DNA from: a virus
Length of the DNA: 53,069 nucleotides
Direction: 5' to 3' (one strand)
IMG/VR virus record: IMGVR_UViG_3300033145_002955
Location: 1 to 53,069 of that record
Within the stretch, counting starts at the first letter, position 1. Each line of letters opens with the position of its first letter. The position numbers and the translations under genes were made by a program. Below are positions 32,502 through 40,166 of the stretch, in pieces. Below the pieces are notes generated by a model. It had not been told where the DNA came from. It made no database searches and saw only the letters and a program-made list of their open reading frames with translations.

Positions 32502-33467
32502 ATGATAAGAAGGGTTGAGTTGAAGAATTTTCAATCCCACAAGGATACTGCCCTTGATTTTTCACCTGGCGTGAATGTGATTTTAGGACCGTCAGATTCC
32601 GGCAAATCATCGATATTGAGGGCGGTATATTGGTGCCTAATGGGAAAACCCAGTGGTACTGGATTCATACGAAAAGGTGAGAAAAAGACGTCTGTGTCCG
32701 TTTTTATGGATGCTGGTTACGTGAAGCGGGAGAGGGGGATGTCGGGTTCCCCGGAATGTGAAATTGAAGTAGCAGGTTCTGAAAAGCGGGTATATAAAGC
32801 AATGGGAACGAATGTTCCCGAAGAAATAAGGTCTGTTTTTGGAATCGATGCTGGTATCAATTTTCAATTTCAATTGGACCAGCATTTTTTGATTTTGCAA
32901 TCACCGGGGGAGGTTGCCCGTCAGATAAATGCAATCACCAAATTGGATATGCTTGATTCCGTTTTGTCGGGTTTGAAGAGGGATTTGTTGTTGGGCAAAC
33001 GAGAGCTTGTTGATGTGGTTGGTGAATTGAACAGTTTGCGGACAATCGTTTCGAGAAATTCCGAGTTGTTGGAGGAAATTGATAGAGAACTTTCAAGTTT
33101 GGATAAGTTGTGTCAACGGGAAAGTCATATCGGTTATGTGAGAAAATCGGTTCGTGATTTGTTGCAGGGCTTTGAAGCGTATGTTTATCAAGTGGAAATG
33201 CTTGAGCAGGTACAGGAGGCCTCTGATATTTTACGGCAAATTGATGAGGGCATCAAATCGTTGACCGAGCTTGAAGAAGGGATTTCTGATGTGTCGGATT
33301 TGATTTCATCGATAGAGGAGGTTTTGGAGTCACTTGATGATGTGCATTCTGAAATGAAATCGGTTTCAAGTGAAATCGTCTCGTTGAAGAGGAAATTACG
33401 GAATTGTCCTGTTTGCGGCAGTAAATTGACCAATGAGCAGAGGGAGAGGATATTGTCGGTTTTATAG
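32502..33467 (+). CDS. Rad50/SbcC-like ATPase, N-terminal half
   Basis: This is a 321-residue protein. The N-terminus has RRVELKNFQSHKDTALDFSP and Walker A LGPSDSGKSS, followed by a Q-loop region and a coiled coil (about 150-300) that ends in CPVCGSKL, one half of a zinc hook. Signature and Walker B motifs are absent; they are found in 34857-35480. It should pair with that half and with Mre11 (33669-34604). ATG 32502 has GGGAG seven bases upstream. Confidence 0.88.
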   Translation: MIRRVELKNFQSHKDTALDFSPGVNVILGPSDSGKSSILRAVYWCLMGKPSGTGFIRKGEKKTSVSVFMDAGYVKRERGMSGSPECEIEVAGSEKRVYKAMGTNVPEEIRSVFGIDAGINFQFQLDQHFLILQSPGEVARQINAITKLDMLDSVLSGLKRDLLLGKRELVDVVGELNSLRTIVSRNSELLEEIDRELSSLDKLCQRESHIGYVRKSVRDLLQGFEAYVYQVEMLEQVQEASDILRQIDEGIKSLTELEEGISDVSDLISSIEEVLESLDDVHSEMKSVSSEIVSLKRKLRNCPVCGSKLTNEQRERILSVL

Positions 33468-33483
33468 AGAAGGGGGTGTCAAG

Positions 33484-33669
33484 ATGAATGAAATCGATTG
33501 GAAAAGGCGGTATCACGTTTTTAGAAAAATGTTCAAGATGCTTGTAAACGTTTCATGGTTTTTGTTGTTGTTTGCTTTCCTATTGATTGAGAATGTTCCG
33601 TTGCGGATAGTAGCGGTTTCTGCATGGCTGTTTTTGACCGCTGTCATTGCGTCAATGGGGGTTGAATAA
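33484..33669 (+). CDS. Small two-helix membrane protein
   Basis: This is a 61-residue protein with two hydrophobic helices (WFLLLFAFLLIE and IVAVSAWLFLTAVIA). GGGGG lies before ATG 33484; the longer frame from 33433 is rejected. It is inserted between Rad50-N and Mre11 genes with a four-base junction to the latter. It might anchor or regulate the complex, or be unrelated cargo. Confidence 0.55.
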   Translation: MNEIDWKRRYHVFRKMFKMLVNVSWFLLLFAFLLIENVPLRIVAVSAWLFLTAVIASMGVE

Positions 33670-34604
33670 TGAATTTGCTATTGATTAGCGATACTCATAT
33701 CAGGGGGGACATCCCAGTAGGCCGGACCGTTGATTTTTTGGACCAGCAATTTGAAAAGTGGGTTTTCATATTGGAATATTTTTCAAAAATGCCCGCACCG
33801 AAGTATATTGTTCAAGCAGGGGATTTATGGCATCGACCGAATCCCTCTTTTACGTTGATGAACAAATATTTGGCACTTTTTCGTGATTATGGCGTTAAGA
33901 TTTTGGGCGTTCTTGGACAGCACGACCTATTGATGAGAGACAGTGATGTCCGGAGGACCGTGATTGGTACGATGGAAATGCTTGATTTGTATCATCGACT
34001 TTCCCCGGATACACCATTCTTGCTTAAGAATTTTCAGACCAATAAAGATTATGATGTGGCATTGTGGGGAGTGTCTTATGGTGAGGCTGAAATTCCTGTT
34101 CCTGTTGATGGTATCATGAACATTCTGGTGATTCATGACATGATAGGGAACAGACCTCTTTATCCCGGGCACAAGTTGACGCTTGCCCATAGGTTTTTGT
34201 GTAAACACGAGGGATTTGATTTGATTTTGTGTGGCGACTATCACTATCCGTTTCTTGTGGAGAACAAGGGCAGGAGTATAATAAATACGGGGTGCTTATT
34301 GCGAATGACTCGTGATGAAAGGGATATGAAACGTTCTCCTTGTTTTTATGTTTTTGATACTGAAAGCAGGAATTTGATGGAAGTTGAAATTCCGTCCGTT
34401 CCGTATGATGTAGCTTTTGATTTGACCGAGAAAGCAAAATCGTATCCTGACCTACGTGATATAGAGGCTTTTGTTGAGCGTATCAAATTGAAGGATTCAT
34501 TTGGAATTGATTATCTCGATGTACTCGATTCATATTGTTCAGAAAAGGATGTTCCGGATGAAGTACGTGAATTGATATTTTCGAGATTACAGGAGGGGGA
34601 GTAA
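33669..34604 (+). CDS. Mre11/SbcD-like nuclease
   Basis: This is a 311-residue calcineurin-type phosphoesterase. Motifs: LISDTHIRG, QAGDLWHRPNPS, GQHDLLM (canonical GNHD has Asn, here Gln), VIHDMI and CGDYHYPF (canonical GHxH has His, here Asp). It would process DNA ends with the two Rad50 halves encoded on either side, as T4 gp47 does with gp46. The two substitutions may alter metal use. Confidence 0.88.
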   Translation: MNLLLISDTHIRGDIPVGRTVDFLDQQFEKWVFILEYFSKMPAPKYIVQAGDLWHRPNPSFTLMNKYLALFRDYGVKILGVLGQHDLLMRDSDVRRTVIGTMEMLDLYHRLSPDTPFLLKNFQTNKDYDVALWGVSYGEAEIPVPVDGIMNILVIHDMIGNRPLYPGHKLTLAHRFLCKHEGFDLILCGDYHYPFLVENKGRSIINTGCLLRMTRDERDMKRSPCFYVFDTESRNLMEVEIPSVPYDVAFDLTEKAKSYPDLRDIEAFVERIKLKDSFGIDYLDVLDSYCSEKDVPDEVRELIFSRLQEGE

Positions 34605-34870
34605 TGCAAAGGCGCAAATATGAGGATATTCTTGCTTTGTATGAAAAATATAGCAAACGATTGAAGACTTTGCAGGTACAGCAGGAGAGGTTATTCGGAA
34701 AATTGGAGCAGTTGCAGGAGGGTTTGAAAAGTTTTGGTTTCGATGATGTGGAACAAGCTCGTGAGTGGATTGATTCGAGCACTGAAGAATTGGAAGAGTT
34801 GCGGCAAGATATCTCTGAAAAATTGAGTAAAATCAGGGCTTTGTTGGAGGATGCCGATGTTGTCGATTGA
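34604..34870 (+). CDS. Coiled-coil protein, possible Rad50 arm piece
   Basis: This is an 88-residue, nearly all-helical charged protein (YEKYSKRLKTLQVQQERLFG; EELEELRQDISEKLSKIRAL). It overlaps Mre11 by one base and the Rad50-C gene by a few bases. It could be a detached segment of the Rad50 coiled-coil arm. No cysteines for a zinc hook are present. Confidence 0.6.
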   Translation: MQRRKYEDILALYEKYSKRLKTLQVQQERLFGKLEQLQEGLKSFGFDDVEQAREWIDSSTEELEELRQDISEKLSKIRALLEDADVVD

Positions 34871-35480
34871 TGCTGTAAAGAGGAAAGTTGAGCGATTGCG
34901 ATATGCTTTTGATTCTACAAAGCAAAAGCTAAAGGCTTTGGAGGACAGAAAAAGGGAGCTTGAACATGAAATCGACCTGTATCAAAACGCAATTGCTGTC
35001 TTGACCGATGTTTTGATGATTTCACAATCAAACGTTATATCATTCATTGAAGAGGTGGTTGGTTCGGGTTTGCAGGGGGTTTATAGTAGTGAGTACAAAT
35101 TCAAGGTGGAATATGCTTTGGGACGAAACCAGCCTGAAATGAAGTTGCTGCCGATGAAGAATGAGATGATTTACAACCCAAAATTTTCATGTGGAATCGG
35201 TGTGGTTGATGTTTGTTCTTTTTTGCTTCGATATGCTTGCTGGGCATTGATGGAACCGAGACCCGCCGCTGTCATGTTTCATGATGAGCCTTTTCGGCAT
35301 GTTCATGGGGAGAAAGAAAATCAATTGCTTGCCTTGTTGTTACAGCGAATTTCAGAAATGTTGAACATTCAGGTGATTGTCGTTTCCGGAAATAACGTCC
35401 TCGCTGATTATGTGGATAAATGTTTTGTGGTATCAATTGATGATGGTGTGTCAAGAGTCCGTGAAAACAAAGGAGGATGA
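34857..35480 (+). CDS. Rad50/SbcC-like ATPase, C-terminal half
   Basis: This is a 207-residue protein. An N-terminal coiled coil (about 5-45) is followed by the C-terminal ABC-ATPase half: a degenerate signature region (SCGIGVVDVCSFLLRYACW), Walker B with catalytic Glu in AVMFHDEPFRHVHGEKE, and the switch region IQVIVVSGN. It lacks Walker A, which is in 32502-33467. ATG 34857 has GGAGG six bases upstream; ATG 34851 touches it and is rejected. Confidence 0.8.
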   Translation: MLSIDAVKRKVERLRYAFDSTKQKLKALEDRKRELEHEIDLYQNAIAVLTDVLMISQSNVISFIEEVVGSGLQGVYSSEYKFKVEYALGRNQPEMKLLPMKNEMIYNPKFSCGIGVVDVCSFLLRYACWALMEPRPAAVMFHDEPFRHVHGEKENQLLALLLQRISEMLNIQVIVVSGNNVLADYVDKCFVVSIDDGVSRVRENKGG

Positions 35481-35482
35481 GA

Positions 35483-35668
35483 ATGAAAGTTACGCTTGGT
35501 CCGATTGAAATTGACAAGGTTTTTATTTCTGGCTTTGATGTAAAACCTCCTCAACTGAAGTTGTACATTCGTTCTCTTACATCCCATTATCAGGGAGAAG
35601 TCGAATTTACGATTGAGGAATCAAGACAATTTGTGAAAGAGATAAGAAGATATTGGAATGGGGAGTGA
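35483..35668 (+). CDS. Small protein, unknown function
   Basis: This is a 61-residue alpha/beta protein (VTLGPIEIDKVFISGFDVK; FTIEESRQFVKEIRRYW). GGAGG is six bases before ATG 35483. It is the first of the accessory small genes following the Rad50-C gene. No family is recognised. Confidence 0.55.
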   Translation: MKVTLGPIEIDKVFISGFDVKPPQLKLYIRSLTSHYQGEVEFTIEESRQFVKEIRRYWNGE

Positions 35669-35672
35669 GATA

Positions 35673-35843
35673 ATGTCGTTTTTTGGGCATTCAATCAAAA
35701 GGTGTAAATATTGGTATTGTAAGCGGTGCAAGAGGACATGGCATGCTGCGATGGTGAAATACAAACGGGAATCAGGGAGATACACGTGCCCGGAATGTGG
35801 TGCCGTCCTGTGGAAAGTGAAAATTGAGGGAAAGAAAAAATGA
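35673..35843 (+). CDS. Small zinc-ribbon protein
   Basis: This is a 56-residue basic protein with CKRCKRTW and CPECGAVLW about 25 residues apart, a complete zinc ribbon. ATG 35673 has GGGGAG upstream; an earlier ATG at 35658 lies inside the previous gene. It may bind nucleic acid or RNA polymerase. Confidence 0.6.
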   Translation: MSFFGHSIKRCKYWYCKRCKRTWHAAMVKYKRESGRYTCPECGAVLWKVKIEGKKK

Positions 35844-36172
35844 GCACATTCATTGTCGTTTTGCTGATTCTGATTTCATACATGCTTGATGCTGTTGCTG
35901 ATGCTGTGGACCATGCAAAGGGGGCACATTATCTCTATGAGTTTTGGCATCTCGTGAAGGCATTGAGCAACGGTATTCTGGTTGTTTTGGTTTTGTGTTT
36001 GATACACTTGCCGTTTTTGTTTTGGCCGATTGTGGGGATATTGATGTGGGTTTTGTGGGAACTTGTTTATAGCGTTTGCAGAGCATTAGAAGTTTATAGG
36101 CTTGATGATAAGATTGAGATTCCATTCATCCGGAAAATATGGGGAATTTCAAATACAGGGAGGGAAGGATGA
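35840..36172 (+). CDS. Membrane protein, unknown function
   Basis: This is a 110-residue protein with an N-terminal hydrophobic helix (TFIVVLLILISYML) and two further helices (GILVVLVLCLIHLPFLFWPI, GILMWVLWELVY), so it is likely an inner-membrane protein. It overlaps the upstream gene by four bases. It could alter the host envelope, for example to exclude other phages; this is speculation. Confidence 0.6.
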   Translation: MSTFIVVLLILISYMLDAVADAVDHAKGAHYLYEFWHLVKALSNGILVVLVLCLIHLPFLFWPIVGILMWVLWELVYSVCRALEVYRLDDKIEIPFIRKIWGISNTGREG

Positions 36173-36415
36173 ATGTTTAGCATCTTTGTATTTGTGGTAG
36201 GCAGTGTGGGTTTCATTTTTTGTATTTGGGCGATTGTTATGGTTATCGAGTCGGTTGTAGATGAGTTGACTTATAGCAGACGAAGGCGAAAATTTGATGA
36301 TGATTATTCCAAGCTTCTTAATGAATGGGATGTAAATGATGGTCCACCCCCACCGCCTCCTAACATAAAAATGGAACCATGGACTTTCATTAACAAAATC
36401 AAGGGGAAAGTTTGA
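36173..36415 (+). CDS. Single-pass membrane protein with Pro-rich tail
   Basis: This is an 80-residue protein. Residues 1-27 form a transmembrane helix (FSIFVFVVGSVGFIFCIWAI), followed by a RRRRK stop-transfer signal and a cytoplasmic part with six prolines in a row. It adjoins the preceding membrane-protein gene, so the two may work together. No family is recognised. Confidence 0.6.
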   Translation: MFSIFVFVVGSVGFIFCIWAIVMVIESVVDELTYSRRRRKFDDDYSKLLNEWDVNDGPPPPPPNIKMEPWTFINKIKGKV

Positions 36416-36433
36416 TTGTCAAAGGAGGAAAGA

Positions 36434-36697
36434 ATGAACACGTCAAATATTGACTACCAGGAGCTTCGTCGTCTTTTGTTGTGTGATGCTGCTTTCACCA
36501 TTGAAAAGTTGGTGAAATTGTGTGATGAGGGGAAGGAAGTCAGCACCCTTGCCCTGCTTGAGGCAATGAAACAATTGACGATATACATTGCCTTTGTCAC
36601 CGAAGAGGATTATGCCGGGCATCTCTTGTCAAAAATCAAGGAGGCTTCAAATGGGAAAGAAGAAAACAAAGAAGGTGAAGAAGACAATCAAGCATAA
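36434..36697 (+). CDS. Small helical protein, unknown function
   Basis: This is an 87-residue, mostly helical protein with an acidic C-terminus (NGKEENKEGEEDNQ). AAAGGAGG precedes ATG 36434; the TTG at 36416 is rejected. It overlaps the next gene by 47 bases in another frame. Confidence 0.55.
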   Translation: MNTSNIDYQELRRLLLCDAAFTIEKLVKLCDEGKEVSTLALLEAMKQLTIYIAFVTEEDYAGHLLSKIKEASNGKEENKEGEEDNQA

Positions 36698-36929
36698 CAT
36701 AAGTGAGCTCGAAAAATTCATGGAGGCTATTCAAAAGCTGGAGCCCCCGAAAATCAAATCGATTTGTAACCTGTTTGACAGTTGCACCGATTGTCCGGTG
36801 ATTTCAAACAGCAATTGGTGTCATTACGATTTCGATTCTGATGATGCTGCCGCTGTGGTCTCATTGGTTGTTCATGAGATAAAGCACGTCATAGCGGATT
36901 TACAGGTGGCTTTGAGCAGGTTGGAATAG
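36651..36929 (+). CDS. Small Cys-containing protein, unknown function
   Basis: This is a 92-residue protein with a Lys-rich start (GKKKTKKVKKTIKHN) and a cluster CNLFDSCTDCP...WCHYD that could hold zinc or iron-sulfur. GGAGG lies seven bases before ATG 36651. The unusual 47-base overlap with the previous gene is supported by the good ribosome binding site. Confidence 0.55.
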   Translation: MGKKKTKKVKKTIKHNISELEKFMEAIQKLEPPKIKSICNLFDSCTDCPVISNSNWCHYDFDSDDAAAVVSLVVHEIKHVIADLQVALSRLE

Positions 36930-36944
36930 TTGGAGGGGGAGAAA

Positions 36945-37077
36945 ATGCCACGTAAAATTCGGAATTTCAGGGATTAGGAATTTTATTCAAGCTAAATATT
37001 GGGCACAGAAACTCATAGAGCGGCTTGAAAAAGTGGCAGGAATAGGAGAGAATAGAAATGAAGAAATGCAAAATTGA
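36945..37077 (+). pseudogene. Possible frameshifted small ORF
   Basis: A strong GGAGGGGG site precedes ATG 36945, but the frame ends after ten codons (MPRKIRNFRD). The +1 frame then reads a plausible helical peptide (RNFIQAKYWAQKLIERLEKV) to a TGA at 37075. Removal of one T would join them into about 43 residues. It may be a broken gene, a sequencing error or just a leader peptide. Confidence 0.3.
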
Positions 37078-37417
37078 ATTGACGGATTGGATTTCGATGA
37101 GTAAGGCAGAGGAGTTTCCCGAAAACAAGCGTCCTATAATCATGGGCGGATTTTTCAAGCATGGAATGCGCTGGGATGATTATACAAGCAAGCTCTCTGA
37201 TAAGATTGAATATCTTGAAGCAATCAGGAAAGAAGTGTTACGCAAAAATATCCGTATTACCAGCAGGGAGCACCAAAGTCGTGTTGACCCGGGTGTTCCA
37301 TTTTTCAGTGATGGCACGGCTTTGCTGTTCACAATGCGGGCATGGGGGGACTTGATGGCCGCAATATGGTCAACCGAAGAAAATGAAGATTATTGGTACA
37401 TGGATTTTTATATGTGA
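37058..37417 (+). CDS. Hypothetical protein
   Basis: This is a 119-residue soluble protein with GGAGA ten bases before ATG. It has mixed alpha/beta content, aromatic-rich parts (WDDYTSKLSDKIEYLEAI; YWYMDFYM) and no cysteine motif beyond one residue. No family is recognised; it belongs to the accessory cluster. Confidence 0.6.
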   Translation: MKKCKIELTDWISMSKAEEFPENKRPIIMGGFFKHGMRWDDYTSKLSDKIEYLEAIRKEVLRKNIRITSREHQSRVDPGVPFFSDGTALLFTMRAWGDLMAAIWSTEENEDYWYMDFYM

Positions 37418-37444
37418 GGATACCAATTAAGTGGGAGAAAAACA

Positions 37445-37690
37445 ATGTTGATAGCAAATAAATATGAATTTCCTGATAAGTGTCCCGATGATTGTCCGCA
37501 TAGAGGAGAGGCTTTTATGCAAGGTGGTTTTTGTCATCGGTGCCCGATTTTCAATTGTGCTCCAACAGTTGATGAAGATGGCGAGGAGTTTAGATTGTTA
37601 TGTCCTGAAGATTATCGGGAGGACTGGGCGAAAGTGTGGTATGAATGGTTCAAAAGCGGGTACAAGACGAGATTGGAATTGTATTTGTGA
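37445..37690 (+). CDS. Cysteine-rich small protein
   Basis: This is an 81-residue protein with six cysteines and a histidine in the first half (CPDDCPHRGEAF; GFCHRCPIFNCAP) plus LLCPEDYRED. The pattern suggests a metal-binding module. It follows GGGAG and is 13 bases from the next gene. No family is recognised. Confidence 0.6.
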   Translation: MLIANKYEFPDKCPDDCPHRGEAFMQGGFCHRCPIFNCAPTVDEDGEEFRLLCPEDYREDWAKVWYEWFKSGYKTRLELYL

Positions 37691-37703
37691 AAGGAGGCAG
37701 AAA

Positions 37704-38072
37704 ATGGGAAAGGTTAAGTTGACTGATGCTACGGTGGTTACACTTGAATACTATGAAACTCCATTGAACAAATATGGTTTCCTTTATGACAGCAAAGATT
37801 GGAAGACTGCACCTCGTAAAAAGACTACCATTGAAGTTCCGATTCCTTTTGACTACGATAAGAGGAATGAGATAGTTGAAGTAGCTATTGAGGCGATTCT
37901 TAAGATTTCCCCGGAGGAGGCGGATTATGACAAAAAGTTGGTTCAATATGGAGTGATTGTTAATAGTGTGCAAAGGGCATATTACAAGATAGCAATTTAT
38001 GATGATAGTGAGGAAAGGAAACGAATTCCCCGTCCTCCTGTACCAAAGCCGCAGTTGCTTCACAAGGGTTAG
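37704..38072 (+). CDS. Hypothetical protein
   Basis: This is a 122-residue soluble protein with AAAGGAGG before ATG 37704; a longer frame from 37464 overlaps the preceding real gene and is rejected. It has a beta-rich N-terminal half and a helical, acidic second half (EIVEVAIEAILKISPEEADY), ending in a Pro-rich basic segment. No family is recognised. Confidence 0.6.
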   Translation: MGKVKLTDATVVTLEYYETPLNKYGFLYDSKDWKTAPRKKTTIEVPIPFDYDKRNEIVEVAIEAILKISPEEADYDKKLVQYGVIVNSVQRAYYKIAIYDDSEERKRIPRPPVPKPQLLHKG

Positions 38073-38088
38073 ATTAGGAGGTGAAAAA

Positions 38089-38295
38089 ATGAAAAACATA
38101 CGAGAACTGGTATATGAGCAACTTCTTGCTATCGGGGCAGAAGGTTTGTGCAATCCCGATTTGGAGTGTGGGTGCTCGATTGATGATTTGATGCCCTGTG
38201 GTGAGCCGGAAATCGAGTATTGTGTTGCGGCGAGGCGTTCTTTCGATAGTGAAAAAGATGATTATTTCATCCCGCTTCTGTCTGGAGGTGAGTGA
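38089..38295 (+). CDS. Small cysteine-containing protein
   Basis: This is a 68-residue acidic protein containing LCNPDLECGCSIDDLMPCGEP followed by YCVAARR. A segment of this type occurs in many small phage proteins and may bind a metal. AGGAGGTGA precedes ATG 38089; the upstream extension is rejected. Confidence 0.6.
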   Translation: MKNIRELVYEQLLAIGAEGLCNPDLECGCSIDDLMPCGEPEIEYCVAARRSFDSEKDDYFIPLLSGGE

Positions 38296-38297
38296 TA

Positions 38298-38588
38298 ATG
38301 GGAGACGGTATTGCAACACCAAAGGAGCGTTATTGGATAGCGTATGAGGATGATGGTCCGATTGGAGCCGGTGTTCCGGAGGATTATCCCCGAAGGAGTT
38401 TATATTATACCGATGACATTGATACGTTGCGAGCGTTTGTGGATGCTGTAGAACGACGAAAGTTGAAGCGTTTCCGACCTCGAATCATTCGAGTCTATAC
38501 ACAATATTTTGATTCTCCTGAAACTGGAAATGTTTTTGAGTTGAATATGCCTTCATCAATAGAGGAGATAAATAATGGCACGAGTTGA
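38298..38588 (+). CDS. Hypothetical protein
   Basis: This is a 96-residue soluble protein (RYWIAYEDDGPIGAGVPEDY; RFRPRIIRVYTQYF). ATG 38298 has GGAGG nine bases upstream; a GTG at 38292 is too close. It overlaps the YopX-like gene by 14 bases. No family is recognised. Confidence 0.55.
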   Translation: MGDGIATPKERYWIAYEDDGPIGAGVPEDYPRRSLYYTDDIDTLRAFVDAVERRKLKRFRPRIIRVYTQYFDSPETGNVFELNMPSSIEEINNGTS

Positions 38589-38982
38589 GTTGATGTTGAG
38601 GCTAATCAAGGATGGGAAAATCGTGGGATATGAATATCACCAGGGAGGTGACATTTTTCATACGAAATCACTTTCTGCTGAACATTTTTGGAAGGTTGCA
38701 GGGAAAAAGGACCGAAAACCGTCAGAGTGGATAGAGCATGATTCATTTGATTTCGGTGTTCTGATTGATGACAAATGGTTGTTTGAGAATGATGTGGTGC
38801 AGGTAAGCGATTTGAGAAGCTATCAATGTCTTAGTGTGGTGAAAAGTGACAGATTCGGGGCACTATTCGTAACATACACTCCTCTTGGTTCGTCTGTAGG
38901 ATATCCCGTCTATGTCAACGATTTTTCGTTAATAGACAAGCGGATTGAGATTGTTGGAAACATCTACGACATGAAATTTTGA
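38575..38982 (+). CDS. YopX-like protein
   Basis: This is a 135-residue protein. The pattern FENDVVQVSD, a central beta region, YVNDFSLIDKRIEIVGNIYD at the end and the length match the YopX family, widespread in phages of many hosts. Its function is not established. It overlaps the previous gene by 14 bases. Confidence 0.75.
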   Translation: MARVELMLRLIKDGKIVGYEYHQGGDIFHTKSLSAEHFWKVAGKKDRKPSEWIEHDSFDFGVLIDDKWLFENDVVQVSDLRSYQCLSVVKSDRFGALFVTYTPLGSSVGYPVYVNDFSLIDKRIEIVGNIYDMKF

Positions 38983-38998
38983 GCGGGGGGCATTTACA

Positions 38999-39244
38999 AT
39001 GGCCGGTATGAGAAACATTTATGGCAAGCCAGCAGCGGGTGAATGGAAGAAATGGAAACCGTTTGACGATTCAGCAAAAACCGGACAAAAAATCTTGGTG
39101 CTGTTTGAGGATGGGTACATGGATATTTATAGGTGGGACAGTGAAAACGAATTGTGGGTAAATATGAACGATGTATGTTTCACAGATGGCGACATGTCAT
39201 ATTTTGACGTTATCGCTTGGGCAGAGATTAATGTGGAGGCGTGA
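38999..39244 (+). CDS. DUF551-like protein
   Basis: This is an 81-residue protein with the order WKPFDDSAKTGQKILVLFEDG, a Trp-rich middle, and VIAWAEI near the end, close to the DUF551 pattern found in many phages. The function is unknown. GGGGG is nine bases before ATG. Confidence 0.55.
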   Translation: MAGMRNIYGKPAAGEWKKWKPFDDSAKTGQKILVLFEDGYMDIYRWDSENELWVNMNDVCFTDGDMSYFDVIAWAEINVEA

Positions 39245-39246
39245 AA

Positions 39247-39402
39247 ATGTTTGAGGAGCAGATACACATTTCGTTGTTTGAGATTTGGTGGACGATGCTG
39301 AACGACCCGGTTTTGATGTTGTGTTTTCTGTCGTTGTCTATGCTGTCTGCAGGCATCATAATGTTCATTTCAATTTTCAGGAAAAGGAATGATGGAAAAT
39401 AA
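39247..39402 (+). CDS. Small single-pass membrane protein
   Basis: This is a 51-codon ORF, two bases after the DUF551-like stop, with GGAGG in that stop region. It has an N-terminal amphipathic part (FEEQIHISLFEIWWTML) and one transmembrane helix (VLMLCFLSLSMLSAGIIMFI) ending in RKRNDGK. It is too short for most gene callers but has good context. Confidence 0.55.
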   Translation: MFEEQIHISLFEIWWTMLNDPVLMLCFLSLSMLSAGIIMFISIFRKRNDGK

Positions 39403-39646
39403 AATGCTATGTCCAAATTGTGGGAAAAATCCGGCAAGCAAATGCAGACACCTGATTAAATACGGAGGATATGGTGACCCCGTAGAATATGATTGTAATT
39501 TCTGGTGGGATGATACCTTGGTTGGTGATAATACACCATCTTGCGAAGAATGTCCTCTCGCTTGGTGTGATGAGTGTAGGGAATACGCACTTGCCAATTG
39601 GTATGCAGCAATGCAAGCGGCGATTTATATGGCTAAAACGGAGTGA
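39389..39646 (+). CDS. Zinc-finger-like small protein
   Basis: This is an 85-residue protein with CPNCGKNPASKC near the start and CEECPLAWCDEC near the end, enough for two metal sites. It overlaps the membrane-protein gene by 14 bases; ATG 39392 is an equal alternative start. No family is recognised. Confidence 0.6.
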   Translation: MMENKMLCPNCGKNPASKCRHLIKYGGYGDPVEYDCNFWWDDTLVGDNTPSCEECPLAWCDECREYALANWYAAMQAAIYMAKTE

Positions 39647-39658
39647 AAGGAGGAGGCA

Positions 39659-39928
39659 ATGATACTCAAAATCAAGGACAAAGATGAAAATTGGTGGTTC
39701 TATGATGGCATTGTGTGGGTTACAATTTCATCCAAAAGGGAAATGAAGGCACACTCCTTCGATAGCGGGGATACGTGTACATTTTTTGAACCCTATGAAA
39801 CCAGGAACGGAAAGTTTTTGGCGAGGCATGTCATGATAAAGACGGAAAATGGTGATATACGGAACTTTGAAATTGCTGTGGATGCTTGGATTTTGAATGA
39901 CAATGGCAAGGTCATCACTGCGATATGA
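39659..39928 (+). CDS. Hypothetical protein
   Basis: This is an 89-residue beta-rich protein (ENWWFYDGIVWVTISSK; FLARHVMIKTENGDIRNFEI). AAAGGAGGAGG lies just before ATG. No family is recognised. Confidence 0.55.
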   Translation: MILKIKDKDENWWFYDGIVWVTISSKREMKAHSFDSGDTCTFFEPYETRNGKFLARHVMIKTENGDIRNFEIAVDAWILNDNGKVITAI

Positions 39929-39946
39929 CGAAAGGAGGAAAAAACG

Positions 39947-40162
39947 ATGGAGTGGGAAGACGTCGAAAATGCAAGGATTGAAGCGGCAAGGTTTTTGAAA
40001 AAGGTGGCAGAGTTGGAAAACAAGGTGAACAGGCGTAAGCGGACGGTGGGCAAGGATGGGGTTGACGGCATCTTTTTCTTCGGATGCAAGGAGACTGCCG
40101 CAGTGAAAAGGGCGTCACTTGATTTGAGCAGGGCTTTAACGGAACTTCGCAGACGGAGGTGA
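39947..40162 (+). CDS. Small helical basic protein
   Basis: This is a 71-residue protein, two charged helices separated by a Gly-rich segment (GKDGVDGIFFFGCKE). AAAGGAGG precedes ATG. It is followed after four bases by the next gene. The function is unknown; it may be DNA-binding. Confidence 0.5.
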   Translation: MEWEDVENARIEAARFLKKVAELENKVNRRKRTVGKDGVDGIFFFGCKETAAVKRASLDLSRALTELRRRR

Positions 40163-40166
40163 GTGC

